Shown: positions 1 to 8,543 of the stretch, piece after piece
Layout of the letters: every line of letters begins with the position of its first letter
Numbering within the stretch: position 1 is the first letter of the stretch
Assembly: GCA_965658375.1 (NCBI GenBank)
Contig: CBFHSD010000031.1
Location: forward strand, 1-25,625
Length of the DNA: 25,625 nt
Origin: CBFHSD01 sp965658375
GTDB lineage: Bacteria > Bacteroidota > Bacteroidia > Flavobacteriales_G > Salibacteraceae
Direction of reading: 5' to 3'
The notes under the pieces: generated by a model
What the model was told of the DNA's origin: nothing
The model's input: only the letters and a program-made list of their open reading frames with translations
Databases searched by the model: none
Translations under genes and position numbers: made by a program

Positions 1-465
1 GCTCCAATCTAATTCATAATCCTAAAGCGCAAAGCACAAAGGGAAAGTGAAAATGAACAAAGCAGAAATGACAAGTATGTCTTTCTCTTGGACTGTGATT
101 AAGACCATGGTAATAGCCATGTAAACTCCTTAAAAATGAAGAATATCTGCTGGCCAAACTTCTAGGTATGAGATTCCAACTATGAAAAGAAAGAGCGCTC
201 TTTTAGCTATTGAAAGGCGTATGGTTTTGATTTTCTCTAGGTCATTGTTCTCTAATGCCGACTTGCTCATAAGTGCTATGCCAACGCCAGCTAACACTAC
301 AAAAGTTGCGGCAGCCTTTCCGTCAAACAAACCAGCCAAGGTCATTAGCCAAGGAGATCCTTCTGCACCAAGCACTATTTTAAAATTTACTAGAATCATC
401 CCGAATACTGCAAAGGCTCGGGCGACATCAATAACGATTATTCTAGACTGTTTTTGATTTTTCAT
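1..465 (-). pseudogene. Broken DUF418/DUF1624 (HGSNAT-like) membrane protein gene, cut by window edge
   Basis: The start codon is the ATG at 463-465. The first 111 codons encode an N-terminal motif IDVARAFAVFGMILVNF followed by two or three hydrophobic helices and WPADILHF, as in DUF418/DUF1624 (heparan-alpha-glucosaminide N-acetyltransferase-like) multi-pass membrane proteins. A TAA at 130-132 then interrupts the frame. The same frame continues at once with GVYMAITMVLI, a hydrophobic segment, a second stop (TAG, 22-24) and DYELDWS at the edge. In this family DILHF is normally followed by Tyr-Gly and then a membrane helix, so the first stop most simply replaces a Tyr codon. No frameshift is needed. 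I infer a recent pseudogene with two nonsense changes. Stop readthrough is possible but less likely, and sequencing error at two sites cannot be excluded. The 3' part lies outside the window. Confidence 0.75.
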
Positions 466-524
466 TTTTTAGAGCATACTCAAAAGATTATCTTTTTTAT
501 GCTTGAAACTGTTTAAGTCTGATC

Positions 525-553
525 AAAAAAGGGATGCGCATAGCACTTCCCTT
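525..553 (-). terminator. Intrinsic terminator of the efflux operon
   Basis: Read on the minus strand, AAGGGA pairs with TCCCTT (548-553 with 529-534) and TGC with GCA (543-545 with 535-537) around a five-base loop, with a two-base bulge on one side, and a T-tract follows (525-530). It lies about 40 bases past the stop of the outer-membrane channel gene, as expected for the end of that operon. There is no T-tract on the plus side. Confidence 0.7.
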
Positions 554-592
554 AAATCTTTGTATTGTTTGGTGTTTTTACTCACTGCAAAA

Positions 593-1996
593 TTATTGTC
601 TGGTCCAACCACCACCTGTTGATTTGTACAAAGCAACATAGGCTTGCAGTAGTGCAGAGCGTGCTTTTGCCAAATTCAATTCAGCATCAAAAGCTTGGCG
701 TTGAGACTCTAAAACCTCTAAGTAACTTGTTACGCCTTGATCGTAGCGTTGGTTAGATAATTCTAAGGCGTTCACTGCGGCTATAGTTCTACTTTCGCTT
801 GCTTCTATATTGGTTTTGGCGGTTTCTACGGTAACCAAAGAAGCTTCTACTTCATTCACAGCTGTTAGCACGGTGTTCTCGTAATTCAAAACCTGTTGAC
901 GAGTCAAGCTTCGCTGTATGTCTACAGCTCTGAGATTTTGGTTCCAATAGAAGATTGGTCCTAGAAGTGACCCTCCTAGATTCCAGCCGGCAGATAAGCC
1001 ACCAAGATCAGAAAAATCATTGCCTGCAAGTCCTAAGGTTCCAGATAAGCTCAACGCGGGAAGCCTATTGGCTTGTGCCACTCCAATCATGGAGTTTTGC
1101 GCCAAAGCTTGGTACCATGCTTGTTGAACATCTGGTCTTCTTGCCAATACTTGAGCGGGAATACCCGTAGGAATTTCAGATTTCAACTGAGCCGATTCCA
1201 ATTCCATTTGTGTTTCGAAATCACGTGGTAAGCTCCCCGTCAATAGATTGATATTGAGTTTCGTGATTTTCACCAAACGCTCAAAAACCGGAATAGCACT
1301 GCGCGCAATCTCATACTGAATTTGCGACTGGTTCAAGTCAATTTCAGCTACTACACCCTTGTCAAACCGCGCTTGAATGATGTCTACAGTTTCTTTTCTC
1401 AATTCAGTGGTTTTTAAGGCCACATCAAGAGAGGTCTCGTACTCAAGTAAAAGAAAGTATTGGCGACTTACCTCAGAAATGAGGGAGAGCTCAATCGCTT
1501 GTTGACCGTATGCAGAAGCCACCAATTCACTTTTAGCCTTGTCATTCAAATTTCGGTATTTACCCCAAAGGTCAAGCTCCCAATTCATGCTTGTTCCTGC
1601 AAAGATGTTATCTGATGGATTAGGTAATAGCAGGCCTTGGTAGTTTCCGCGTCCAGCTTGCATAGCCATATTGAATTTAGGACCAAAATCGGCTTTAGAG
1701 ATTTTGGTTTGCAAACGCGCTTGTTCTACACGCTGCATTGCAATGCCTAAATCTCTATTGTTTTCTAGTGCCTCATTTATCAAGGCATTAAGAACCGTAT
1801 CTTCAAAGAGCAGCCACCATGCAACAGTATCTGTTGCTGCTTGTGCCTGTTCTAAAGTATCGTTGGTAAATGCTTCGGGCACAGACATTGAAGGTTCTTC
1901 TAGTTCTTTGCCCAGTTTACAGCTATTCAAATAGAGCAAACTCCCACATGCCAGAACCAGTCCTAAGGTTCTTTTATTCAGCCACTGTACTTGCAT
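593..1996 (-). CDS. RND efflux outer-membrane channel lipoprotein (TolC/OprM, NodT family)
   Basis: This 467-residue protein is the outer-membrane exit duct of the tripartite pump encoded with the two upstream genes. The N-terminus is a lipoprotein signal peptide ending in LNSC, so Cys26 is the likely lipidated residue. Two repeats of long amphipathic helices follow, as in OprM-type factors. Recognisable segments are SWxLDLWGKYRN-like (here NWELDLWGKYRNL), ARRPDVQQA and the closing RYDQGVTSYLEVLESQR. The length is usual for the family. The ATG at 1994-1996 lies inside the pump gene, giving a 23-nt overlap that suggests translational coupling. It is the last gene before the terminator at 525-553. 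Substrates cannot be read from the sequence. Confidence 0.93.
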   Translation of the reverse strand: MQVQWLNKRTLGLVLACGSLLYLNSCKLGKELEEPSMSVPEAFTNDTLEQAQAATDTVAWWLLFEDTVLNALINEALENNRDLGIAMQRVEQARLQTKISKADFGPKFNMAMQAGRGNYQGLLLPNPSDNIFAGTSMNWELDLWGKYRNLNDKAKSELVASAYGQQAIELSLISEVSRQYFLLLEYETSLDVALKTTELRKETVDIIQARFDKGVVAEIDLNQSQIQYEIARSAIPVFERLVKITKLNINLLTGSLPRDFETQMELESAQLKSEIPTGIPAQVLARRPDVQQAWYQALAQNSMIGVAQANRLPALSLSGTLGLAGNDFSDLGGLSAGWNLGGSLLGPIFYWNQNLRAVDIQRSLTRQQVLNYENTVLTAVNEVEASLVTVETAKTNIEASESRTIAAVNALELSNQRYDQGVTSYLEVLESQRQAFDAELNLAKARSALLQAYVALYKSTGGGWTRQ

Positions 1997-4900
1997 CTTG
2001 ATCTCTTTTTTGTTCGTACTTAAATAGTTTTCCTATCAAAATGAAAAGCATAGGGTAGAAGAAGAGGCCTAATACCGTTGCCAATCCCATTCCGCCAAGC
2101 AACGCCATTCCCATTACTTTTCTCGCTTCTGCTCCAGAACCTGAAGCAAATATGAGGGGAAGAATTCCTAGAATAAAGGAGAACGCTGTCATGAGAATAG
2201 GTCTAAATCTTAATCGAGCAGCATTAATAGCTGCATCAAATAGAGATAGTCCTTTGTCAAACTCGATTTTCGCAAACTCAACAATCAGAATGGCATTTTT
2301 AGCTGCCATGGCGATAAGCATCACCAATGATATTTGGGCGAAGATATTGTTCTCGTAGGTAAGACTCATGAAGCGAGCTAGGTACAAGAACAGCAATGCA
2401 CCTAAAATGGCAAATGGTGTTCCGAGCAGAATGCTCAGTGGTAAACTCCAACTTTCGTATTGAGCCGCCAAAATCAAGAAAACAAATACAAAACTGAAAA
2501 GGAAAATGATTCCTGCACTTCCACCGGCTTTTTTCTCTTGGTAACTCATGTTCGCCCAAGAAATACCCATTCCATCTGGCAAAACTTCATCAGCTACTTC
2601 TTCTAAAGCATCTAAAGCTTGTGTAGAACTGTATCCTTCTGCTGGGCTACCTGTAATTTCGGCACTTCTGTACAAATTGAATCGGTTGGTGAATTCAGGT
2701 CCACTGATGTTCGTGGTATTTGCAAAGCTGGATAGGGGAACCATTTCCCCGTCTTTATTTTTCACTTGAGCTAAATTCATCAGTGCTACATCATTTCTGT
2801 ATTCAGGTTCAGCCATGATGTACGTTTTGTATAAGCGACCGAATTGTGTGAAGTCATTCACATAGGTTCCGCCTAAATAAGCTCCAAAAGTGTTGTACAC
2901 ATCTCCTAACTGAATACCCGATTTCAACACTTTATCTCGGTTTATATCAATGCCGCGTTGAGGTACAGATGCTTGAAAGAGTGATCTTGCTGAGCCGATT
3001 TCTGGTCGAGCTTCTGCCGCTAAAATGAATTTTTGTACTTGCTCTGCAAGGAACGCTGGTTCACGTGAATCCCGATCTTGCAACTGCAAAGTATACCCAG
3101 ATCCGTTCCCTAGGCCCGGTATGGCAGGTGGTCCAAAGGCAAAGGCTTGACCTTCGTTAATACCTTGATAGAGCATAAAGTTGATCTTACGCACCACTTG
3201 TGCGGCAGTGAGTTCTCGTTCATCCCACGGTTTGAGAGAAACGAAAATAAAGGCAGAGTTGGAGCTCATGGTTCCGCTCAATAAGCTGAAGCCAGTAGCG
3301 GTTGTCACCATGTCTACTTCAGGAACCTTAGCTAAGATGTGTTCAACTTTCTTGGCCACCACATCAGAACGCTGTAAGCTTGAAGCTGCAGGCAATTGAA
3401 TATTCACCAATGCGTACCCCATGTCTTCCTCAGGAATGAATCCTCCCGGTAGTTTTTTGCCAACAATGGCAGATCCTATCAAACACAGTACAATGACTAT
3501 TACACCGCGCGTAAGCTTTCGTGCAAGCACATTGGTGGTTTTCATATATGATTCTGATGTGCGGTCGAAACCTTTATTGAATCCACCGAAGAATTTACCT
3601 AAAATCCCTTTTTGTTGTGTTCCAGGTTTCAATAAAATAGAACACAAAGCTGGGGAGAGCGACAAGGCATTAATGGAGGAGAATACCACAGAAACGGCAA
3701 TGGTAATCGCGAACTGTTGGTATAAGCTTCCCGTAATTCCACTCATTGCCGCTGTTGGTGCAAACACAGCAACAAGCACTAAAGTGGTAGCAATTACCGG
3801 TGCAGTTACTTCTTTCATGGCTGCGTTGGTAGCATCTTTAGGATTCATTCCTTTGTCCATGTTTTGTTGCACTGCTTCTACCACTACAATGGCATCATCT
3901 ACCACAATACCAATAGCAAGCACCAATCCTAGCAATGACAATACATTAATGGTAAAGCCTAACATTGGAAAGAGCATGAAAGCACCCACCAAGCTTACTG
4001 GTATAGCAAGGGTAGGAATAATGGTAGCACGCCAATCCTGAATGAAAAGGTATACCACCAATATAACGAGTAATAAGGCTACAATCAAAGTCACAACAAT
4101 CTCTTCTAAACCAGCAGTAATGGCCAGAGTGGTATCTAAAGAAACTTTGTATTCCATCCCCGAAGGGAAGTTCTCTTCTAAACCAATCATTTTACTCCGA
4201 ATGGTTGATGCTAAATCAACGGCATTGGAACCAGGTGACTGGTAAATGGCAATCATGGCGCAAGGTTGGGCATTGAAGCGTGTGCGCATATCGTAGGTTT
4301 CAACACCCAGTTCAACACGAGCTACATCTTTCATTTTTATTTGAGAACCGTCATCATTGGTGCGAACCACAATGTTTTCAAATTCTTCTGGACTTTGCAA
4401 ACGGTCTGGCAAGCGCACTGTATAAGTGAACTCCGTTCCAGGTGGAGAAGGTTCTGCTCCAAATTTACCTCCAGGTGCAATGACGTTTTGCTCGTTGATG
4501 GCATTCATTAATTCAGGAACCGTTACTCCAAGGTGAGCCAAACGATCTGGCTTTACCCAAATACGCATGGCGTAATCGCTAGACCCCAATACATCTACAC
4601 GTCCAATACCGGGAACACGAGCCAACTCATCTTTTATATTGATCAATGAATAGTTCCCCAAGAAATTCTGGTCGTAGCGCCCGTCAGGAGCATACAAAGA
4701 GACCAACATCAAAATGTTGGGCAATGATTTTTTCGTAGTAACCCCTAAGCGTGTTACTTCGGGCGGAAGCTTAGCAGTTGCTGCAGAAACGTTATTCTGG
4801 GTAAAAACCGTGTTCATATCCGGATCTGTTCCCACTTCAAAAGAAACCTGAATAACAGATGAACCAGTGTTGTCATTGGTAGACTTCATGTAAATCATGT

Positions 4901-5135
4901 TGTCTACTCCATTGATTTGCTGTTCCAGCGGAGTAGAAACAGATTCTTCAACGCTAATGGCGTTGGCGCCTTTGTAGTTAGAGCGTACCTCTACCACCGG
5001 TGGAGTGATGTTCGGGTATTGTTCAATAGGCAGCTTTAACGCAGATACCACACCAACAATTACAATAATGATGGAGATCACAAAAGAGACAATCGGCCTT
5101 TCTACAAAGAAATTTTTGTATTCTTTTTCGCTCAT
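1974..5135 (-). CDS. RND multidrug efflux pump, inner-membrane HAE1-type transporter (AcrB/MexB family)
   Basis: This 1053-residue proton-driven drug exporter has the normal length of the HAE1 family. After a short cytoplasmic N-terminus (FFVERPIVSFVI) comes the first membrane helix, then periplasmic porter sequence (PNITPPVVEV from residue 41; NGVDNMIYM around 75-83). The membrane block carries GIVVDDAIVVVEAV with the adjacent proton-relay acids Asp413 and Asp414. The second half holds the helix with the conserved Lys in AAKNAILIVEFA near residue 950. No key residue appears lost. The start overlaps the adaptor stop by four bases (ATGA, 5132-5135), and its own 3' end overlaps the channel gene. 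It works with both in a trimeric envelope-spanning complex. Drug specificity is unknown. Confidence 0.96.
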   Translation of the reverse strand: MSEKEYKNFFVERPIVSFVISIIIVIVGVVSALKLPIEQYPNITPPVVEVRSNYKGANAISVEESVSTPLEQQINGVDNMIYMKSTNDNTGSSVIQVSFEVGTDPDMNTVFTQNNVSAATAKLPPEVTRLGVTTKKSLPNILMLVSLYAPDGRYDQNFLGNYSLINIKDELARVPGIGRVDVLGSSDYAMRIWVKPDRLAHLGVTVPELMNAINEQNVIAPGGKFGAEPSPPGTEFTYTVRLPDRLQSPEEFENIVVRTNDDGSQIKMKDVARVELGVETYDMRTRFNAQPCAMIAIYQSPGSNAVDLASTIRSKMIGLEENFPSGMEYKVSLDTTLAITAGLEEIVVTLIVALLLVILVVYLFIQDWRATIIPTLAIPVSLVGAFMLFPMLGFTINVLSLLGLVLAIGIVVDDAIVVVEAVQQNMDKGMNPKDATNAAMKEVTAPVIATTLVLVAVFAPTAAMSGITGSLYQQFAITIAVSVVFSSINALSLSPALCSILLKPGTQQKGILGKFFGGFNKGFDRTSESYMKTTNVLARKLTRGVIVIVLCLIGSAIVGKKLPGGFIPEEDMGYALVNIQLPAASSLQRSDVVAKKVEHILAKVPEVDMVTTATGFSLLSGTMSSNSAFIFVSLKPWDERELTAAQVVRKINFMLYQGINEGQAFAFGPPAIPGLGNGSGYTLQLQDRDSREPAFLAEQVQKFILAAEARPEIGSARSLFQASVPQRGIDINRDKVLKSGIQLGDVYNTFGAYLGGTYVNDFTQFGRLYKTYIMAEPEYRNDVALMNLAQVKNKDGEMVPLSSFANTTNISGPEFTNRFNLYRSAEITGSPAEGYSSTQALDALEEVADEVLPDGMGISWANMSYQEKKAGGSAGIIFLFSFVFVFLILAAQYESWSLPLSILLGTPFAILGALLFLYLARFMSLTYENNIFAQISLVMLIAMAAKNAILIVEFAKIEFDKGLSLFDAAINAARLRFRPILMTAFSFILGILPLIFASGSGAEARKVMGMALLGGMGLATVLGLFFYPMLFILIGKLFKYEQKRDQDASTVAE

Positions 5136-6307
5136 TTCTCTGGATACTTAGGAGTGAATTCAACCAATTTTGGAGAAACAACAGCACCGTCTCTTACTTT
5201 TTGTAAGCCTTCGTATACCACTTGTTCTCCATTCTTAAGCCCTTCTGTTACAATGAAATAGTCGCGGTAAGTGCCACCTACTTGAATTGTTTGTGTATGG
5301 ACTTTGTTGCTGTCGCCAAGAGCGAGCACCGAAAAATTTCCTTGAACCTCAGTCACACAACGTTGAGGAACAAGAATGATATTGTCAAATTGGTTGATAA
5401 CTGTTCTTATTTTACCGAATTGCCCAGGACGCAATAAGTAATTCGGGTTGGGGAAAACAGCTTGTAAGAGTAAACTTCCTGTAGAAGGGTCAACCTCTCT
5501 ATTGATTACTCTCAAGCGGCCTTTGTAGTCGAAGGTGGAGCCATCAGCAAGAATCAAATCGAGTCCGGGAGTTTGTTGCTCCGTTGAATCTGTTGTCTCA
5601 ATGCGGTCTATGCCATTTTTTCTGTTTTGAACATATTGTCTTGACAATCGCAAAAAGTCTTGTTCTACCAAGAAAAACTCCACCTTCACAGAATCTATCC
5701 TAGATACCGTATTTAGAATTACGGGATTCGGAGATTTTCCAACATATTCTCCTTCATAGGCTTGACTTTTACCAATCATACCGTTTATCGGAGATTTCAC
5801 CTTGGTGTAACTCAGATTGATTTCAGCCATACGCACGTTTGCTTCTGCAGCTTGCACTTGAGCCTCTGCAGCATCTTTATTGGCTATTGCGGCATCGAGA
5901 TCGCTTTTAGAAACAGCATTGATTTCTGCCAAAGGTTTAACCCTTTCTAAATCATTTTCAGCTTTTACCAAAGCCACTTTTGCAGAAGCTAAAGAGCTTT
6001 CCATTTCAGAAACGCTCTCTAAAAAAGGTTGAGGATCAATTTCATAAAGAAGTTGACCTTTTTTAACTGCAAATCCTTCTTTGAAATGAAGTTCATCCAA
6101 GAAACCATCAACTCGCGCTCTTATCGGCACATCACGTATCCCATAAATTTCTCCTACAAAGTCTTGTTTTATAGGCACATCAGCTTCGGTGACTTTCACC
6201 ACCTGCACACTCGCAGGGCCTAAATCTGGTTTTTCAGGAGAAGAGCAAGAAGATGCTGCTAAGAGTAATGCTATACTCATTTGCACCATGGGTTGAAGGT
6301 TTTTCAT
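5132..6307 (-). CDS. RND efflux periplasmic adaptor (membrane fusion protein), lipoprotein
   Basis: This 391-residue adaptor links the inner-membrane pump to the outer-membrane channel. The signal peptide ends in LLAASSC, making Cys21 the likely lipid attachment site. The lipoyl-like half-domains are visible: VPIRARVDGFLDELHFKEG with KKGQLLYEIDPQPF (about 40-75), and SPINGMIGKSQAYEGEYVG (about 175-195). They flank an alpha-hairpin coiled coil rich in Ala, Glu and Lys (about 78-165). A beta-barrel and membrane-proximal domain follow (RPGQFGKIRTVI; VPQRCVTEVQG). It is the first gene of the operon. No TetR-type regulator is adjacent, but the divergent intergenic region at 6308-6425 holds an inverted repeat that could serve as an operator. 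Confidence 0.94.
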   Translation of the reverse strand: MKNLQPMVQMSIALLLAASSCSSPEKPDLGPASVQVVKVTEADVPIKQDFVGEIYGIRDVPIRARVDGFLDELHFKEGFAVKKGQLLYEIDPQPFLESVSEMESSLASAKVALVKAENDLERVKPLAEINAVSKSDLDAAIANKDAAEAQVQAAEANVRMAEINLSYTKVKSPINGMIGKSQAYEGEYVGKSPNPVILNTVSRIDSVKVEFFLVEQDFLRLSRQYVQNRKNGIDRIETTDSTEQQTPGLDLILADGSTFDYKGRLRVINREVDPSTGSLLLQAVFPNPNYLLRPGQFGKIRTVINQFDNIILVPQRCVTEVQGNFSVLALGDSNKVHTQTIQVGGTYRDYFIVTEGLKNGEQVVYEGLQKVRDGAVVSPKLVEFTPKYPEK

Positions 6308-6332
6308 AGCGTCCTTTCTTTGGAAATTTTGG

Positions 6333-6361
6333 TTGGTGAAATTAAGAAGATTCTATGTTTG
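6333..6361 (+). promoter_or_regulatory. Candidate Bacteroidota promoter for the moeA operon
   Basis: TATGTTTG at 6354-6361 fits the phylum's -7 consensus TAnnTTTG exactly. TTG at 6333-6335 is a -33 element at 18 bases spacing; a second TTTG sits at 6328-6331. Transcription would start near 6367, about 60 bases ahead of the moeA ATG. It is the only exact -7 match seen in this divergent region. Confidence 0.55.
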
Positions 6362-6372
6362 CCCTAGAGAAG

Positions 6373-6396
6373 AATGATAGATTTCTCTATATCATT
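6373..6396. repeat. Inverted repeat, possible operator between the efflux and Mo-cofactor operons
   Basis: AATGATA (6373-6379) and TATCATT (6390-6396) form a perfect 7-base inverted repeat with a 10-base spacer. It lies just downstream of the predicted moeA transcription start and upstream of the efflux adaptor gene on the other strand. The size fits a dimeric repressor site, but A/T-rich repeats of this length also arise by chance. Confidence 0.35.
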
Positions 6397-6425
6397 TCTA
6401 ATAAACTGGAAATCAGTACTTGCCT

Positions 6426-7625
6426 ATGAAAACTGTTGATGAAGCTTTGAAAATTGTAAGGGATAATGCTCTCCCTTTAAAATTGAAAAGAAAAAAACTT
6501 GAGAAATCCTTCGGAAGAGTGCTTGGCAAAGATCTGAAGAGTAGCATTGACGTACCAGGATACGCACAAAGTGCCATGGATGGTTACGCGATTGATTTTG
6601 AAAAGTGGAATCAATCTGCTTCATTAAATGTAGTTGGACAAATTGCCGCAGGTGATTTTTGGGACAAGCCTTTGCAAAAAGGTGAAGCCTTAAGAATTTT
6701 CACTGGAGCTCCTGTTCCAGTTGTTTGTGATACGGTAGTGATGCAAGAATATGTCCAACGAAATGGTGATTCCATCAAAATTGATGCAAAGAAAGTGAAA
6801 CAAGGGGCAAATGTGCGTCCTCAAGGTTCGCAGACGATCAAAGGGACATTGGCGGTAAAAAGAGGAACCTACTTAGATGCAGGAACCATTGGATACCTCG
6901 CGGGTCTAGGCGAGAGTGAATTGAATGTTATTGCCACGCCAAAAGTTGGAGTTATCACTACGGGGAATGAATTAGTAAAGCCCGGAAAGGACATTGTTGG
7001 GGGCGAGTTGTATGAAAGTAATTCTTTTGCTCTTCAAGCAGGTTTAAAGGAAATAGGAATAAATAAAGTCATGTCTCGCACAGCCATTGATCAAGAACAA
7101 GATATTTCTGAAGCTTTAGAAGACATGATAGAAGTGTGCGATCTTGTACTTTTTACTGGTGGAGTTTCTGTAGGAGATTTCGATCTTGTACCTAAGATTT
7201 TGAAAGAAGCTGGCGCAGAAATTCTTTTTCATAAAGTCGCTCAAAAGCCGGGTAAGCCACTCTTGTTTGCTCGTTTGGGAGAAACACTCATTTTTGGATT
7301 GCCGGGAAACCCCGCATCGGTTATGACATGTTTTTACATTTATGTTTGGCCCGCATTACAGGCTTTAAAAGGGTTGAAGCCAAAAGGATTGCCACGGATT
7401 AATCATTCATTATTGAATGCGGTAAAGAGAAAGCCTGGAAGAGAGCAATTTTACAAAGCTTATGTAAGTCAAGATGGAGTGGAAGTATTGGAAAACCAAC
7501 TCTCTTATCAAATGGATGCTTTTGCCAAAGCAAACGCCCTTCTTAGGGTAGATGCTTCTTGCGATTTTCTTGAAGAAGGAGCACCTTGCGAAACCATCTT
7601 ACTGCCAAGTTATTTGAAGAAGTAA
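6426..7625 (+). CDS. moeA: Molybdopterin molybdenumtransferase MoeA
   Basis: MoeA inserts molybdate into adenylylated molybdopterin to give active molybdenum cofactor in the cytoplasm. The 399-residue product has the family motifs in order: SAMDGYAID (about 49-57), TGAPVPVVCDTVVMQE (about 93-108), TTGNELV (about 178-184), the MoCF-fold TGGVSVGDFD (about 244-253), QKPGKPLLF (about 273-281) and GLPGNPASVM (about 291-300). I place the start at the ATG at 6426; a TTG two codons upstream is in frame but less likely. It opens the operon, three bases ahead of the moaC-moaB gene, and a TAnnTTTG promoter lies upstream. The fusion gene supplies an adenylyltransferase-like domain that could partner it. 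Confidence 0.95.
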   Translation: MKTVDEALKIVRDNALPLKLKRKKLEKSFGRVLGKDLKSSIDVPGYAQSAMDGYAIDFEKWNQSASLNVVGQIAAGDFWDKPLQKGEALRIFTGAPVPVVCDTVVMQEYVQRNGDSIKIDAKKVKQGANVRPQGSQTIKGTLAVKRGTYLDAGTIGYLAGLGESELNVIATPKVGVITTGNELVKPGKDIVGGELYESNSFALQAGLKEIGINKVMSRTAIDQEQDISEALEDMIEVCDLVLFTGGVSVGDFDLVPKILKEAGAEILFHKVAQKPGKPLLFARLGETLIFGLPGNPASVMTCFYIYVWPALQALKGLKPKGLPRINHSLLNAVKRKPGREQFYKAYVSQDGVEVLENQLSYQMDAFAKANALLRVDASCDFLEEGAPCETILLPSYLKK

Positions 7626-7628
7626 GCA

Positions 7629-8543
7629 ATGAACAACATCACGCATAAAACAACAACACTTAGAAAAGCCATAGCTCAAGCTAGGGTTCAAGTGAGTTCT
7701 GAAGCCACCATGCAGGCCATTCAAAACAAGACAGTTCCGAAAGGAGATGTATTTGAATTTGCAAGAGCTGCCGGTCTGCTGGGGATTAAGAAAACCAGCG
7801 ATTTAATTCCAGATTGTCACCCATTACCTATAGAATTTGCTGCCATTCGCTACAATTGCGAGGAATTGACTGTAATCATTGAGGTAGAGGTTCATGCCAT
7901 TTATAGAACAGGGGTAGAAGTGGAAGCCATGCATGGTGCTTCGATCACTGCGTTGACTTTATACGACATGCTCAAGCCTATTGATAAAGGTGTTGAAATA
8001 AAGGACATAAAACTGGTAGAAAAGAAGGGTGGGAAGAGCCAGTATAGAGATAGGAAAATGCCTAGAGTTAAGGTTCAGGTAACAGTTTGTTCAGATACTG
8101 TAAGCCATAAACTTAAAGAAGATAAATCGGGTAAAATAATTCTTGAAAAAGTGGAGGAGTTCGGCTTGGAAGAAGCAAGCTATTCAGTAATCCCAGATGA
8201 GCCGGAATTTATTGAGCAAGCTGTGAAAGATGCACAGACCAATGGAGTGCGCTTGTTGTTTTTTACAGGAGGTACTGGATTATCTATTCGTGATGTGACT
8301 CCAGACACTATTCGCCCAATGCTTGATAGAGAAATTCCAGGTATGATGGAAGCTGCAAGATCCTATGGCCAAGAACGCATGCCATATGCAATGCTCAGTA
8401 GAGGTGTTGCTGGTATGATAGGAGATATGTTAGTGGTAACAATGCCAGGTTCAACCGGTGGTGCAAGAGAAACCATGGACGCAATTTTTCCTCACATTCT
8501 GCATGTGTTTAACATCGTAGCAGGTAAGAGACATGAAGCATGA
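7629..8543 (+). CDS. moaCB: Bifunctional MoaC-MoaB molybdenum cofactor biosynthesis fusion
   Basis: Residues 1-140 form a MoaC domain (cyclic pyranopterin monophosphate synthase accessory protein). Visible motifs are KGDVFEFARAAG, the DCHPLPI segment with His64, TGVEVEAMHGAS and LYDMLKPIDKG with Asp113, Lys116 and Lys120, matching the DMCKAVDKG signature of MoaC. Residues 145-304 form a MoaB/MogA domain with FTGGTG (212-217), RDVTPDT (221-227) and MPGSTGG (272-278), which in this superfamily binds or adenylylates molybdopterin. Fusion of an early and a late step in one chain is known in Bacteroidota. The extreme N-terminus is short compared with stand-alone MoaC. It overlaps fdhD by four bases (ATGA), implying coupled translation. 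No MoaA, MoaD or MoaE is encoded in the window. Confidence 0.93.
   Translation: MNNITHKTTTLRKAIAQARVQVSSEATMQAIQNKTVPKGDVFEFARAAGLLGIKKTSDLIPDCHPLPIEFAAIRYNCEELTVIIEVEVHAIYRTGVEVEAMHGASITALTLYDMLKPIDKGVEIKDIKLVEKKGGKSQYRDRKMPRVKVQVTVCSDTVSHKLKEDKSGKIILEKVEEFGLEEASYSVIPDEPEFIEQAVKDAQTNGVRLLFFTGGTGLSIRDVTPDTIRPMLDREIPGMMEAARSYGQERMPYAMLSRGVAGMIGDMLVVTMPGSTGGARETMDAIFPHILHVFNIVAGKRHEA

Noticed and set aside
3421..4041. 206-codon open frame on the plus strand inside the RND pump gene
   Set aside because: It is antisense to highly conserved pump sequence, is low-complexity in Ser/Thr/Ala, and matches no family pattern; it is explained by codon use on the other strand.
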